A DNA stretch of 64,000 nucleotides from Burkholderia sp. Ac-20365 (GTDB lineage: Bacteria; Pseudomonadota; Gammaproteobacteria; Burkholderiales; Burkholderiaceae). Positions 8,857 through 18,005 of this stretch are shown one piece after another. Under the pieces are notes generated by a model. The model searched no databases. It was not told the origin of the DNA and saw only the letters and a program-made list of their open reading frames with translations. Position numbers and translations under genes: made by a program. Position 1 is the stretch's first letter. Each line of letters opens with the position of its first letter. Where the stretch lies: assembly GCF_017104715.1 (NCBI RefSeq), contig NZ_JAAGPI010000011.1, positions 124,001 to 188,000 on the forward strand, read 5' to 3'.

Positions 8857-8886
8857 CGACCGTAGCCTCTTCGACCGTAGCCTCTT
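8857..8886 (+). repeat. Two tandem copies of a 15-bp direct repeat
   Basis: CGACCGTAGCCTCTT occurs at 8857-8871 and again at 8872-8886 without a gap, in the 75-base space between the glycosyltransferase stop and the ABC permease start. It may be a slippage product or a protein-binding site. Confidence 0.8.
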
Positions 8887-8913
8887 CTTTAATGCGAAAA
8901 TTTAAAAGTCCGA

Positions 8914-9696
8914 ATGTATACTCTGGCACTTAATGATTTAAAGCAAAGCATTGCCTCCTGGCGGCTTTGGACTCTACTGGGTTGGCTTGAGGTCCGGCAA
9001 CGCTACGCGCGTTCGCGCGTGGGACCGTTCTGGCTGACGATCAGTACCGGTGTGATGATCGGTTCGATAGGCGTCGTGTACGGCACGCTCTTCGGCATGA
9101 AGATGAGCGACTATTTGCCCTATCTCGCCGTCAGTCTCGTGCTGTGGACGACCTTTTCGGCAACCGTGCTGGAAGGCAGCACCGCTTACATCAGCAGCGG
9201 CCCGTACATCCGGCAAGCAGCGACGCCCAAGCTCATTTTCATGTTGCAGGTTGTCTGGCGCAACCTGGTCATCCTCGCGCACAATTTTTTGATCGTGCTG
9301 GTTCTGCTTGTCTTTTTCGGCGTGAAGAACTGGGAAACGCTGCCCGTTTTTGTTCCGGCACTGTTGCTGTACATGGCTAACGCGCTGTGGATCGCGATGG
9401 TGGCCGGTCTGTTGTCAGCGCGCTTTCGTGACCTGCCGCAAATCGTCGCGGCACTGCTGCAGGTTGCGTTCTATATCACGCCGATCATCTATCGGCCTAG
9501 TGCGTTGACCCGCTATTCGTTCATAGTCGAGTTGAACCCTCTGGCGCATTTGATCGAACTGGTTCGCGCGCCGCTAATCGGCGAGTTGCCCAGCGCAACC
9601 ACGTGGGGTGTCACCGTGGGGCTGGCCGTCGTCGGCTGGGGCTTCGCGCTCGCGCTGACGGGCCGTTACCTGAAACGCATTCCGTACTGGGTTTAA
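8914..9696 (+). CDS. wzm: O-antigen ABC exporter, permease subunit
   Basis: A 260-residue integral membrane protein of the ABC-2 transporter family, with about six predicted membrane segments and the RQRYARSRVGPFW type N-terminal segment seen in Wzm/RfbD exporters. Together with the next gene it should export a completed undecaprenyl-diphosphate-linked polymer across the inner membrane. The start at 8914 has only a weak upstream purine stretch. Confidence 0.9.
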   Translation: MYTLALNDLKQSIASWRLWTLLGWLEVRQRYARSRVGPFWLTISTGVMIGSIGVVYGTLFGMKMSDYLPYLAVSLVLWTTFSATVLEGSTAYISSGPYIRQAATPKLIFMLQVVWRNLVILAHNFLIVLVLLVFFGVKNWETLPVFVPALLLYMANALWIAMVAGLLSARFRDLPQIVAALLQVAFYITPIIYRPSALTRYSFIVELNPLAHLIELVRAPLIGELPSATTWGVTVGLAVVGWGFALALTGRYLKRIPYWV

Positions 9697-9707
9697 TAGG
9701 GCACATC

Positions 9708-10454
9708 ATGGCGTACATCGAACTGAAAGGCACGACCCTCGATCTGCCCATTTACGACGTTCAAGGACGATCCCTCAAGAAGCAGGTCATGCGGATGGGA
9801 CGGCGTAACGCAATTGCTGAGGGCAATGACGGCATCGTCGTCGTGCGTGCGCTTGACAACGTCGACTTGCGTTTCGAAAGTGGCGACCGGATCGGTCTGA
9901 TCGGCCACAACGGCGCCGGCAAGTCGACGCTGCTCCGAATCATGGCCGGGATCTACGCGCCTACTTACGGAACAGTCGAGAGTGACGGGAAGATTGTGCC
10001 GCTGCTCGATATCAGTCTCGGGATGGACGAGAACTCGACGGGCATGCAGAACATCCGTCTGCGCGGTTTGTTGCTTGGCATGACGGATGAAGAGATTCGT
10101 GAAAAGCAGCAGTCGATCGCAGAATTCTGCGAATTGGGCGACTATCTCGACCTGCCGCTCAGAACTTACTCGAGTGGCATGCGCGTCCGGTTAGGCTTCG
10201 CCATTTCAACTGCGGTTGACGCTGAGATTCTCCTGCTCGACGAGGTGATGGGCGTCGGGGACGCGTCGTTCATGCACAAGGCAGAAGAGCGCCTCGCGAA
10301 CCTCCATAGCCGTGCGGAAATCGTTGTGCTCGCCATGCACTCGAACGCGGAAATCCGCAAGGTGTGCAACAAGGCGCTGTGGATGGAGCGTGGGCGCGTT
10401 CGAGCCTTTGGCGCTACCGAGCAGGTTATTTCGGAGTATGAAGCTCAGATATGA
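9708..10454 (+). CDS. wzt: O-antigen ABC exporter, ATP-binding subunit (no C-terminal carbohydrate-binding domain)
   Basis: A 248-residue ATPase with Walker A GHNGAGKST (66-74), the signature YSSGMR (about 154-159) and Walker B ILLLDE (about 173-178). It ends soon after the nucleotide-binding domain. The roughly 150-200-residue C-terminal domain, which in E. coli O8/O9a-type Wzt binds the modified chain terminus, is absent. The transporter is therefore probably of the type that does not couple export to recognition of a terminal modification (inference). The ATG at 9708 was chosen; upstream frame is wzm shadow. Confidence 0.9.
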   Translation: MAYIELKGTTLDLPIYDVQGRSLKKQVMRMGRRNAIAEGNDGIVVVRALDNVDLRFESGDRIGLIGHNGAGKSTLLRIMAGIYAPTYGTVESDGKIVPLLDISLGMDENSTGMQNIRLRGLLLGMTDEEIREKQQSIAEFCELGDYLDLPLRTYSSGMRVRLGFAISTAVDAEILLLDEVMGVGDASFMHKAEERLANLHSRAEIVVLAMHSNAEIRKVCNKALWMERGRVRAFGATEQVISEYEAQI

Positions 10455-10581
10455 GCTAGCGTCCAATTGTGTAACGCCAGCATCAACGGTGGTCTAGTCG
10501 CAGCCTTACACGATATTTGACCGAGTCGCGGCCGGATACGGCGGATAATAGTTTTTTAGAAAAGCGTGCTGAGAACTTCCA

Positions 10582-11880
10582 ATGATTGATCGAGCGTACA
10601 GGGTCTATTGCTATTGGCGTACCCACGGAACATCCGCGCTGCAACAGCTTTTCTATCGCAAGCTGGCCCGGAAGCTTCATGCGTCCTCCGACTCGATGTC
10701 CGAAGCCGAGACATCGCAAAAGACTGCCTTGCAGCTTTCTCGCGCGAGGTTCGAATCGCTGGCGCCGTTGCTGACGTATTCGATCCCGGCGTCCAACATT
10801 CGGCGCATCAGCATCGTGACGGATAGTGTGTCCAGCGGAAGCCTGTTCGGCGGGGTAGGGACGGCGCTGATTTTTTCGGCATTGCTCGCGAATGAGATGG
10901 GCGCGCAGCTGCGCATCATCACCCGCACTCAGCGGGCGCAACCCGAGAACATCAATCATCTCCTCGATCTGTACGGGATCAAACTGAAGGAGGAAGTGCA
11001 ATTCAAGCTTGCGGCTTTCTTCGATCAGAAGTACGAGCTCGACGTAAAGGAAGGTGACGTCTTCGTGACGACCTCGTGGTGGACGACTGCGGCCACGCTG
11101 CCGAGCGTACCGCGTGAGTCGATCATTTATCTGCTGCAGGAAGACGAGCGAATGTTCTATCCGTACGGAGACGATCGCGTCAAATGCGAAGAGATCTTGA
11201 GTAACAAGGACATCCGGTTCCTCATCAATACGAAGCTGTTGTTCGATCATTTGACTAACGACGGACTAAGCAATATTGCCAGCAATGGAGCTTGGTTCGA
11301 GCCAGCATTTCCAGCCGCCATCTATCATCCGCGTGTGAAGACCACCACTGGGAAGAAGCGATTCTTCTTCTATGCACGGCCTCATAACGTTCGCAATCTC
11401 TTCTATCTCGGCATAGAGGTCATCGAACGGGCGATCGCGCTGAAAGTGCTGGACACGGAAGAATGGGAAATTTGCCTGGTTGGGAAGGACATCCCTGCCG
11501 TGGTGTTCGATGGCGGATATGTAGCAACCAAATTCGAGAATCTCTCGTGGTCCGAGTACGCTGACCTCGCAGGTACGATCGATGTGGGTCTCAGCCTGAT
11601 GAGCACGCCGCATCCGAGCTACCCCCCTCTGGATCTGGCCGCTAGCGGCGCGGTTGTCGTGACCAATCGCTTCGGCAACAAGACCGACTTGTCCGAGTAT
11701 TCGTCGAACCTGATTTGCGCCGATCTCGACCGCGACGCACTGGTTGAAGGGCTGCGGTTGGCGGTCGCTTTGTCGTCGAACACCCAGCTGCGGGAGCAGA
11801 ATTATCGGAGCAACAGGCTTGTCGATGATTGGCAGCAGGCGTTCTCTGGGGTTATCAAGAACCTGTCGAAAGAAATCTAA
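10582..11880 (+). CDS. WsaF-like rhamnosyltransferase (GT4-type, two-domain)
   Basis: A 432-residue enzyme resembling WsaF of the Geobacillus S-layer glycan locus. It has an N-terminal substrate-binding half with SGSLFGGVGTA and a C-terminal GT-B half with FFYARP and the segment PHPSYPPLDLA. The same arrangement recurs inside the giant protein at 24146-29593. Likely role: adding rhamnose during O-antigen chain assembly in the cytoplasm. Its stop overlaps the next start (TAATG). Confidence 0.8.
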   Translation: MIDRAYRVYCYWRTHGTSALQQLFYRKLARKLHASSDSMSEAETSQKTALQLSRARFESLAPLLTYSIPASNIRRISIVTDSVSSGSLFGGVGTALIFSALLANEMGAQLRIITRTQRAQPENINHLLDLYGIKLKEEVQFKLAAFFDQKYELDVKEGDVFVTTSWWTTAATLPSVPRESIIYLLQEDERMFYPYGDDRVKCEEILSNKDIRFLINTKLLFDHLTNDGLSNIASNGAWFEPAFPAAIYHPRVKTTTGKKRFFFYARPHNVRNLFYLGIEVIERAIALKVLDTEEWEICLVGKDIPAVVFDGGYVATKFENLSWSEYADLAGTIDVGLSLMSTPHPSYPPLDLAASGAVVVTNRFGNKTDLSEYSSNLICADLDRDALVEGLRLAVALSSNTQLREQNYRSNRLVDDWQQAFSGVIKNLSKEI

Positions 11881-13046
11881 TGTTCAAGGTTGATCTCTCC
11901 CCTGTCGCGTATTCCGACCCGTGGATTGTGCCGTTGTCGGAGCGAATGAAGACGCTTGCGCGCGGCAAGCGGCGGGTTGCATACTTCTACGAAGAACCGA
12001 ACAACAGTACGTTTCGTTACCGTGCCTACAACATGGCGCAGGTACTGAATGACGACAAGAGCGGGGATGTCTCCGCGAGCTTCTTCTTTCTTCGAGACTG
12101 GTCGCGGATCGATGAGATCGCCGAAGTTGCCGACGTTCTGGTGATCTGCCGTTCCCGGTATTGTCATCGCATCAATCAGCTCGTGATGAAGTTCCGATTG
12201 CGAGGAAAGCGCGTACTTTTCGACATCGACGACTTCGTGTTCGATTCGAGCTATGCGCATCTGATCATGAATACGCTCGACGAGGATGTTGGCGATCCCA
12301 GCCGTTGGGACTTCTGGTTTTCCTATATTGGCCGCATGGGCGCCGTGTTGAAAATGTGCGACGGCGCCATTACAACCAACGATTATCTGGCCGACAAGCT
12401 TGCAAGGTATTCGAGATTGCCAGTCAGCGTGATCCCGAATTTCATGAACAAAGAGCAACTCGGGTACTCCGATGCGCTCTTTCGACATAAGCAAGAAAAA
12501 GAATTTGCGCGCGACGACAAGATTCACCTGGGTTACTTCAGTGGGTCACCGTCGCACAAGTTAGACTACGCGATCATCGTGCCGGCTATCGAATCGCTAC
12601 TGGCGAATGATCCCAGGATTGAACTGATGATTGTCGGGTATATCGAGGCAGGCCCGGTACTCAGCAAATTCGGCGATCGGGTCAAGCGTCAACCGTTTCA
12701 CGACTACGTCAACCTACAGCGTCTTATCAGTACCGTCGAATTCAATCTTATGCCGTTGCAGGCGAACGATTTTACTAACTGCAAATCGGAATTGAAGTAC
12801 TTTGAGGCGGCGGTAGTAGGGACGATGAGCATTGCATCGCCTTCTTACACTTACGCTGCTGCGATCCGGGACGGTGAAAACGGGTATCTTGCCAAAGCGC
12901 AAGAGTGGCGCTCAGTGATCGAGACGGCGATCGAAAACAGATCCAGCTGGCTGGCGTTGATTGAAAATGCTCGTGAGGACGCTCGTTCGAAGTACGCGTG
13001 GTTTAACCAGCGCGAAACGATCCTCGCCGCGTTGCAACTCGACTGA
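11880..13046 (+). CDS. Glycosyltransferase, GT4/GT1-like
   Basis: A 388-residue GT-B type protein. The N-terminal half contains LFDIDDFVFD, and the C-terminal half carries a Rossmann-like donor domain with HLGYFSGSPSHK and a late SELKYFEAA segment typical of family 4 enzymes, which bind the donor there. The start ATG at 11880 overlaps the stop of the WsaF-like gene, so the two are translationally coupled. Donor and acceptor are unknown. Confidence 0.75.
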   Translation: MFKVDLSPVAYSDPWIVPLSERMKTLARGKRRVAYFYEEPNNSTFRYRAYNMAQVLNDDKSGDVSASFFFLRDWSRIDEIAEVADVLVICRSRYCHRINQLVMKFRLRGKRVLFDIDDFVFDSSYAHLIMNTLDEDVGDPSRWDFWFSYIGRMGAVLKMCDGAITTNDYLADKLARYSRLPVSVIPNFMNKEQLGYSDALFRHKQEKEFARDDKIHLGYFSGSPSHKLDYAIIVPAIESLLANDPRIELMIVGYIEAGPVLSKFGDRVKRQPFHDYVNLQRLISTVEFNLMPLQANDFTNCKSELKYFEAAVVGTMSIASPSYTYAAAIRDGENGYLAKAQEWRSVIETAIENRSSWLALIENAREDARSKYAWFNQRETILAALQLD

Positions 13047-13164
13047 AATCGCAACAGCGTTCTTTTGCATGCGTCGGCTTGCCTTGCATAAGCATGGCGT
13101 TCGATGAATCTGATTGAATACGGCCCAACTTCCAACCTTGAGCGCACATACGGCGCGCGCAGTT

Positions 13165-14076
13165 ATGAACCTTGAGACTGGTCAGGTTACGGGCATCGTG
13201 GCGATCATCGTGAGCTATCAGCCGGATTTGGCACGTCTGGTCGATCTTCTGAAGGCGGTTTCATCGCAGACCCATCGCGTGGTCATGGTGGACAACGGCT
13301 CGAATGAAGACGTCGCCGGTTCACTGGCTCGTGCCGGGTCGGATGTGGACGTCGTGAGCCTGGGTGAAAATCTCGGCATCGCGGCAGCTCATAACGTGGG
13401 CATTCGTTGGGCGCGCGAGCACGGCGCAAAATACGTGTTGTTGATGGACCAGGATAGCGTGCCGGAGACCGGGATGGTAGCCGCATTGAAGTCAGCGCAT
13501 GAAGATCTGGTCGCAGCGGGTAATAAGGTGGCGGCAGTTGGGCCTCGATCCAGAGACAGACAGACCGGCCATCTTGCCCCGCATGTGCGGTTTGCTGGCT
13601 TTCGTTTTGCCCCTGTCGCATGCGAGCCGGGTCAGGCGGTGGTCCCGACAGACGTCCTCATTTCGTCGGGATCGTTAATTTCGATCGAAGTCCTGGATGC
13701 TGTTGGCGGAATGGACGAGCAGTTATTTATCGACCAAGTTGATATCGAGTGGGTGCTGCGGGCCCGTGCAAAAGGGTACCAGGCGTGGGGACATTGCGAA
13801 GCAGCCATGATCCACTCCTTGGGCGAACAGCGTCGGCGAGTATGGCTTGGACGCTGGCGGGAAATTCCTCTGCACAGGCCGTTTCGTTACTACTACATGT
13901 TTCGGAACAGCGTGCTGCTACAACGCCGCGATTACCCTTGCCGAGCTTGGCGGCGTGTGGACACGATACGTTTGCTACAAATCCTGCTGTTCGTAACCAT
14001 GTTCCACCCCCAGCGATTCCAAGCGTTGTGGAGCATGCTACGGGGGCTTCGGGATGGTGTCTCGATGGGGAGGTGA
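13165..14076 (+). CDS. Glycosyltransferase family 2, rhamnosyltransferase-like
   Basis: A 303-residue GT-A enzyme with DNGSN after the first strands, MDQDS as metal/nucleotide motif and IEWVLRARAKGY. It is a paralogue of the gene at 7918. I prefer the ATG at 13165, which places the first beta strand about 12 residues in. A TTG at 13114 would add 17 residues; neither start has a clear ribosome site. It faces the sulfotransferase gene, convergent with 36 bases between stops. Confidence 0.78.
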   Translation: MNLETGQVTGIVAIIVSYQPDLARLVDLLKAVSSQTHRVVMVDNGSNEDVAGSLARAGSDVDVVSLGENLGIAAAHNVGIRWAREHGAKYVLLMDQDSVPETGMVAALKSAHEDLVAAGNKVAAVGPRSRDRQTGHLAPHVRFAGFRFAPVACEPGQAVVPTDVLISSGSLISIEVLDAVGGMDEQLFIDQVDIEWVLRARAKGYQAWGHCEAAMIHSLGEQRRRVWLGRWREIPLHRPFRYYYMFRNSVLLQRRDYPCRAWRRVDTIRLLQILLFVTMFHPQRFQALWSMLRGLRDGVSMGR

Positions 14077-14112
14077 TGTGCTGCGCTGGCGGTGTCGATG
14101 CGATCCGCTGGT

Positions 14113-14910
14113 TCAGGCCTTTGCGTATTTCCGCGCGAACGAGCGTAGCATCGAGAAGATATTTCGATTGGACCCGAGAGGGTCTCTTTTTTTATCAACG
14201 ACGTGCTCATACAAGCGCAAATCTGCCTGAACGTATTTCAGCAGAGTACGCTTGATATCGGGCGCGGTGATATCGACCCGGCGCGAGGATGGGGAAGAGT
14301 TCAAGCGTGAGATAACTGGCTCCGGTCCCAGATCCAGGATGTCGAAAAGTGTTTGCATTTCCGCGGATAGATTCTCGGAAAGCCCGACAAATCCAAGTCG
14401 ATCAAGGTTACTAATTGCTTTTTTTGCCAAGGCTGCCGGTGCCATGTCGGTAATGCTTCCTCGCGCGAATGCCAGCATTTCTGATTGAAGATCGATCACT
14501 CTGATTTCTGCATCGCGCGGAATTGCTTTGAAATATCGGTCGAGTGATCTGGCGCTGGAAAAATCGACGTTTGCAAGCATGCGTATTTCGTTTTTTATTT
14601 TCTCGGGAAAGCCGTTGAGTTCGTGTTCGTATTCGGGCTGATTATAGTGATCGATCCACATCAGATGTGATGCGAGTTGCTTCAGCGGGTCGCGAACAAA
14701 GGCAAAGATAAACGCATCACAGTGAATATCGCCAAAATGGACATGCCCCGAAACGAATCGCTTGTCCTTGAAAGATTCTTCTGAGATGGCACTGCTGAAC
14801 GTGTGGCACGATTCCGCGCCAAGGCGCTGAACGAAGGCGTCAATAACGGAAACGCCGGCCGTCTTTGGAATATGCAGAAATGCAATTCTGTTGCTGTTAT
14901 CGCCCGACAT
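14113..14910 (-). CDS. Sulfotransferase family 2-like protein
   Basis: About 265 residues. The N-terminal FLHIPKTAGVS is the PAPS 5'-phosphosulfate loop of carbohydrate-type sulfotransferases, and FAFVRDPLKQ later matches the 3'-phosphate region. The enzyme would transfer sulfate from PAPS to a sugar hydroxyl. The ATG at 14910 puts the loop about 12 residues in; a GTG at 14976 would lengthen it by 22 residues. It is the only minus-strand gene in this part of the locus, and its base composition is visibly more AT-rich than its neighbours, suggesting recent acquisition. Confidence 0.72.
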   Translation of the reverse strand: MSGDNSNRIAFLHIPKTAGVSVIDAFVQRLGAESCHTFSSAISEESFKDKRFVSGHVHFGDIHCDAFIFAFVRDPLKQLASHLMWIDHYNQPEYEHELNGFPEKIKNEIRMLANVDFSSARSLDRYFKAIPRDAEIRVIDLQSEMLAFARGSITDMAPAALAKKAISNLDRLGFVGLSENLSAEMQTLFDILDLGPEPVISRLNSSPSSRRVDITAPDIKRTLLKYVQADLRLYEHVVDKKRDPLGSNRNIFSMLRSFARKYAKA

Positions 14911-15436
14911 ATTTGAGAAATCAATGATGCGTTGAGAAATACAATAATCCTCCGGTATGCCCCGGAAAGAATTCACTATGTCGACGCAGAAACTTTGCTT
15001 GCTCGAGGCTATAGAAAATCGCCGAAAAGGACACGATTGCCCTCAAACTGCACGATGGTCTGAAGAGCACTTGAGCCGAGCGTCTCAAATGAACCGATAT
15101 CATGCTGTACGATAGTTCTCGCCCTTGTAGCTAAACTGCGGGATTTTGATCGAGTGGGGGCGCAGCACGGATATACACTGTTGCCAATTCTAACATGACG
15201 TACTTCTGAATCACTCTTCCGTCCCCGTAACTCTGTCTTACAGTATTACGGATTATTCCGGGTCGCCTGATATGGCGTGCGCATGCTCATAAGACGTGCA
15301 TCGCGTTGTCGATTGGCGCCTATCCGGTGTTTCTCGTATATTGACGAACACGGTGCTGGTGGCGCATGTCCCGTGCCGACAGTACGAAGCACATCGCGTC
15401 TTTGTCGAGCAGTGACGCGAACACAGGATGCCGATA
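14911..15436. other. Intergenic region, divergent, AT-richer than surroundings
   Basis: About 525 bases between the divergent sulfotransferase and the reductase gene. No convincing reading frame, RNA gene or IS end was recognised. It presumably holds both promoters. Confidence 0.5.
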
Positions 15437-16285
15437 ATGAAAATCGTTGTAACTGGAGCCACTGGTTTTATCGGCGCGCATCTCGTCCCCGAGTTGCTCT
15501 CCCGAGGCCATGAAATTCTCGCGCTGGTGCGAAACGAGTCGAACGCGCGCAGTTTTCACTGGTCCAGCGAAGTTCGTCTCGTCACCGCTGACATCGGGTG
15601 TCTGGACTCTGGTGTTTTTGAGCGGCTCGGCGACCAGGATGCAGTCGTTCATCTGGCGTGGCCCGGGCTGCCCAACTACCATGCGCCATTCCACTTCGAA
15701 GAGAATCTGCCGACAGCCTATCGATTCTTGACGCAGTGCGTGACGGCGGGCATTTCGCAAGTCCTCGTGACTGGGACGTGCTTTGAATATGGAATGCGAG
15801 AGGGATGCCTATCGGAGGGATTGGAGTGCCAGCCGACGAATGCCTATTCGCTCGCGAAAGACACGCTTCGCAAGTTTCTGGAAATCTGGGGACAACAGCG
15901 GCCGTTCACGCTGCAATGGGCGCGATTGTTCTACATGTACGGCGAGGGACAGAATCCGCGGAGCTTGCTCGCACAACTCGATCGCGCAATCGATAACGGC
16001 GACGCCGTTTTCAACATGTCGGGCGGAGAGCAGTTGCGGGACTACTTGCCGGTGGAGCAAGTTGCGCAGCGACTGGCCTTACTCGTCGAGCACCCTGAAC
16101 TCACTGGCGTGACGAACATTTGTAGCGGTGCGCCAATCTCCGTTCGTCGACTCGTTGAGCAAAGAATTGCTGAGCGCGACGCGCAAATCACCCTCAACCT
16201 GGGGCACTACCCGTATCCCAGCTATGAGCCGATGGCGTTTTGGGGAGATCCCGGCCGACTTCAGTCGCTCGCTGCTGGGCTATGA
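15437..16285 (+). CDS. NAD(P)-dependent sugar epimerase/ketoreductase (extended SDR)
   Basis: A 282-residue SDR with GATGFIG at the N-terminus, TGTCFEYG as the third-strand motif and YSLAK as the catalytic YxxxK. It resembles 4-ketoreductases such as RfbJ-type CDP-abequose synthase and 6-deoxytalose reductases. The ATG at 15437 is preferred over the one 9 bases earlier because CAGGA (15424-15428) sits at proper spacing. A plausible job is to reduce the 4-keto sugar made by the CDP-hexose cassette at 20258-23875. That link is inference, since the two are separated by two genes and an IS remnant. Confidence 0.72.
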   Translation: MKIVVTGATGFIGAHLVPELLSRGHEILALVRNESNARSFHWSSEVRLVTADIGCLDSGVFERLGDQDAVVHLAWPGLPNYHAPFHFEENLPTAYRFLTQCVTAGISQVLVTGTCFEYGMREGCLSEGLECQPTNAYSLAKDTLRKFLEIWGQQRPFTLQWARLFYMYGEGQNPRSLLAQLDRAIDNGDAVFNMSGGEQLRDYLPVEQVAQRLALLVEHPELTGVTNICSGAPISVRRLVEQRIAERDAQITLNLGHYPYPSYEPMAFWGDPGRLQSLAAGL

Positions 16286-16799
16286 CCAGGCAGCGAGCCA
16301 TCGGCGCCGCACCGGAAGAATGAGTCACTGCCAAGAGACTTCGTCTCTAATTGAGGCAAACCAATAGAGGCGCAGGTGCCGCAATCTGGGGACACGCAGA
16401 TTCTGACGAGTCGATAATTCCCATCAGATCGCTGCAGTTATACTAGCGGACCATGCAACCCCAAGCGCGGCACGATACGAGGAAAATGCTTTGTAAGACT
16501 GGCGCGGTTGGGGACGTTGATGACGGGTACCTACGGGCGTCACTGCGACTCGGGCCGGGACTGATAAAGCCTGGAGACAGCGCGACCTGACGCTGCCGAC
16601 GGGCTTCGACATCAGCCCGTTCGACAGGGCAACCCGTCGCAAAATTAAGGCTTTCGGGAAAGAATGCGACATTCGCGGGGCTCAAGGCGCCAATGTGTGT
16701 ATTCTCAGCCCGCTGGAATGGCGGGCTTTGTCCCGCTAATGTACTGGGCAATCTGCCCGCACGGACTACGTGTGGGCGGCACCCAAGAGTCTATAGATC
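16286..16799. other. Intergenic region with an unidentified gene remnant and a weak terminator
   Basis: About 510 bases. The plus-strand frame 16524-16739 is open for 71 codons without a proper start and ends ...PLEWRALSR; it looks like the C-terminal piece of a lost gene, but I do not recognise the family. A hairpin with 7-bp stems (16707-16713 and 16721-16727) followed by a short T run could be a weak terminator. Confidence 0.35.
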
Positions 16800-17885
16800 A
16801 TGATGCTTGACCAATTGCTTCGCCGCGGTAATAACAATGCTGATCTGCTGCGCCTGATCGCCGCGACGGCAGTCATCTGGGGGCATGCATACGCGCTGGT
16901 GCCTGAGCCAGGCGTGAACGAACCGCTTCGCAATCTGCTTGGGTTCGATTATTCGGGTTCGCTGGCGGTCAAGTTTTTCTTCTTTCTCAGCGGTATTCTC
17001 GTGACCAACAGCTGGCTCACGAAGCCGAGCGCGATCCGTTTCGCGTCGGCGCGGATTTTCCGCATTTTCCCCCTCCTGGTCGTCAGCGCGCTCATCACGA
17101 TCCTGATTATGGGGCCGGCGCTCACGTCCATGCCAGTATCCGAGTACTTCCATCATCGCCACGAACTGATACATGTGCTCCTGCATCCCTATATCGAATA
17201 CCTGCTGCCCGGCGTGTTCGATCATGGTTTGTATCAGCATGTGAATGGTTCGATCTGGACGATCAAATACGAATTGATGCTGTACGCGTTGCTTCTGGGC
17301 GCGGGAATGTGCGGGCTTTTCCGTTTCAAGCCGGTGGCCGCCGCGGTTTTGCTGACGGTCATCGTCGTCTGCATGTCCTGGCCTGACTTGATTACCACAA
17401 TCGGTCTGCCCAACATCAACAAAGGTGGCCAACTGCCCGCGTTTTTTGCATTCGGTTCGCTGCTTGCTCTATATAAGGAGCGTGTGCGGATAGACGGTCG
17501 CCTGTGCGTCGGACTGGCGGTCATCGCGTTCGCTGTCAGGCATGGCCCAGCCTTCGAGTTTGTCTTTCTGCCTGCCTTTTTCATTACCGCCCTGTGGATG
17601 ATGTCACTGGACATCGTGAAACGCCTTCACCTCCCAGGCGACTTCTCCTACGGCGTGTATGTGTTCGGCTGGCCCGTGCAAAATACGTTCGCCAACCTGT
17701 TTCCGAAGTCAGGAATACACACCAATCAGATCATGACGTTTGCGTGTGCGTTTTCACTTGCGGTCATATCGTGGTTCCTGATTGAAAAGCCGTGTATTGC
17801 GCTAGGGCAGAAGATTCCGGATCTTCTGCGACGAAGAAATATGAGGCCGACGCAGAAGCCAGGCAAAGGGACGGTGATGTGGTAA
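16800..17885 (+). CDS. Acyltransferase 3 family protein, probable O-antigen O-acetyltransferase
   Basis: A 361-residue multi-spanning membrane protein with about ten hydrophobic segments. The N-terminus holds DLLRLIAATAVIWGHA, including the conserved early Arg and His, and FFFLSGILV, both hallmarks of the OafA/NodX/WecH family. These enzymes move acetyl groups from acetyl-CoA to periplasmic or lipid-linked sugars. No C-terminal SGNH domain is present. In this locus, O-acetylation of the surface polysaccharide is the natural role (inference). Confidence 0.85.
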   Translation: MMLDQLLRRGNNNADLLRLIAATAVIWGHAYALVPEPGVNEPLRNLLGFDYSGSLAVKFFFFLSGILVTNSWLTKPSAIRFASARIFRIFPLLVVSALITILIMGPALTSMPVSEYFHHRHELIHVLLHPYIEYLLPGVFDHGLYQHVNGSIWTIKYELMLYALLLGAGMCGLFRFKPVAAAVLLTVIVVCMSWPDLITTIGLPNINKGGQLPAFFAFGSLLALYKERVRIDGRLCVGLAVIAFAVRHGPAFEFVFLPAFFITALWMMSLDIVKRLHLPGDFSYGVYVFGWPVQNTFANLFPKSGIHTNQIMTFACAFSLAVISWFLIEKPCIALGQKIPDLLRRRNMRPTQKPGKGTVMW

Positions 17886-18005
17886 ATCTGCCTGCGTCGC
17901 CGATGCCAACGGGCTTGACAAAACAAGTCTCCTTGCCACAGGCGCGCGGCGCAAAGGAGTATGACAATCGCTGGGAGGTAATGTGGACCTATATCTCGCG
18001 GTGTA

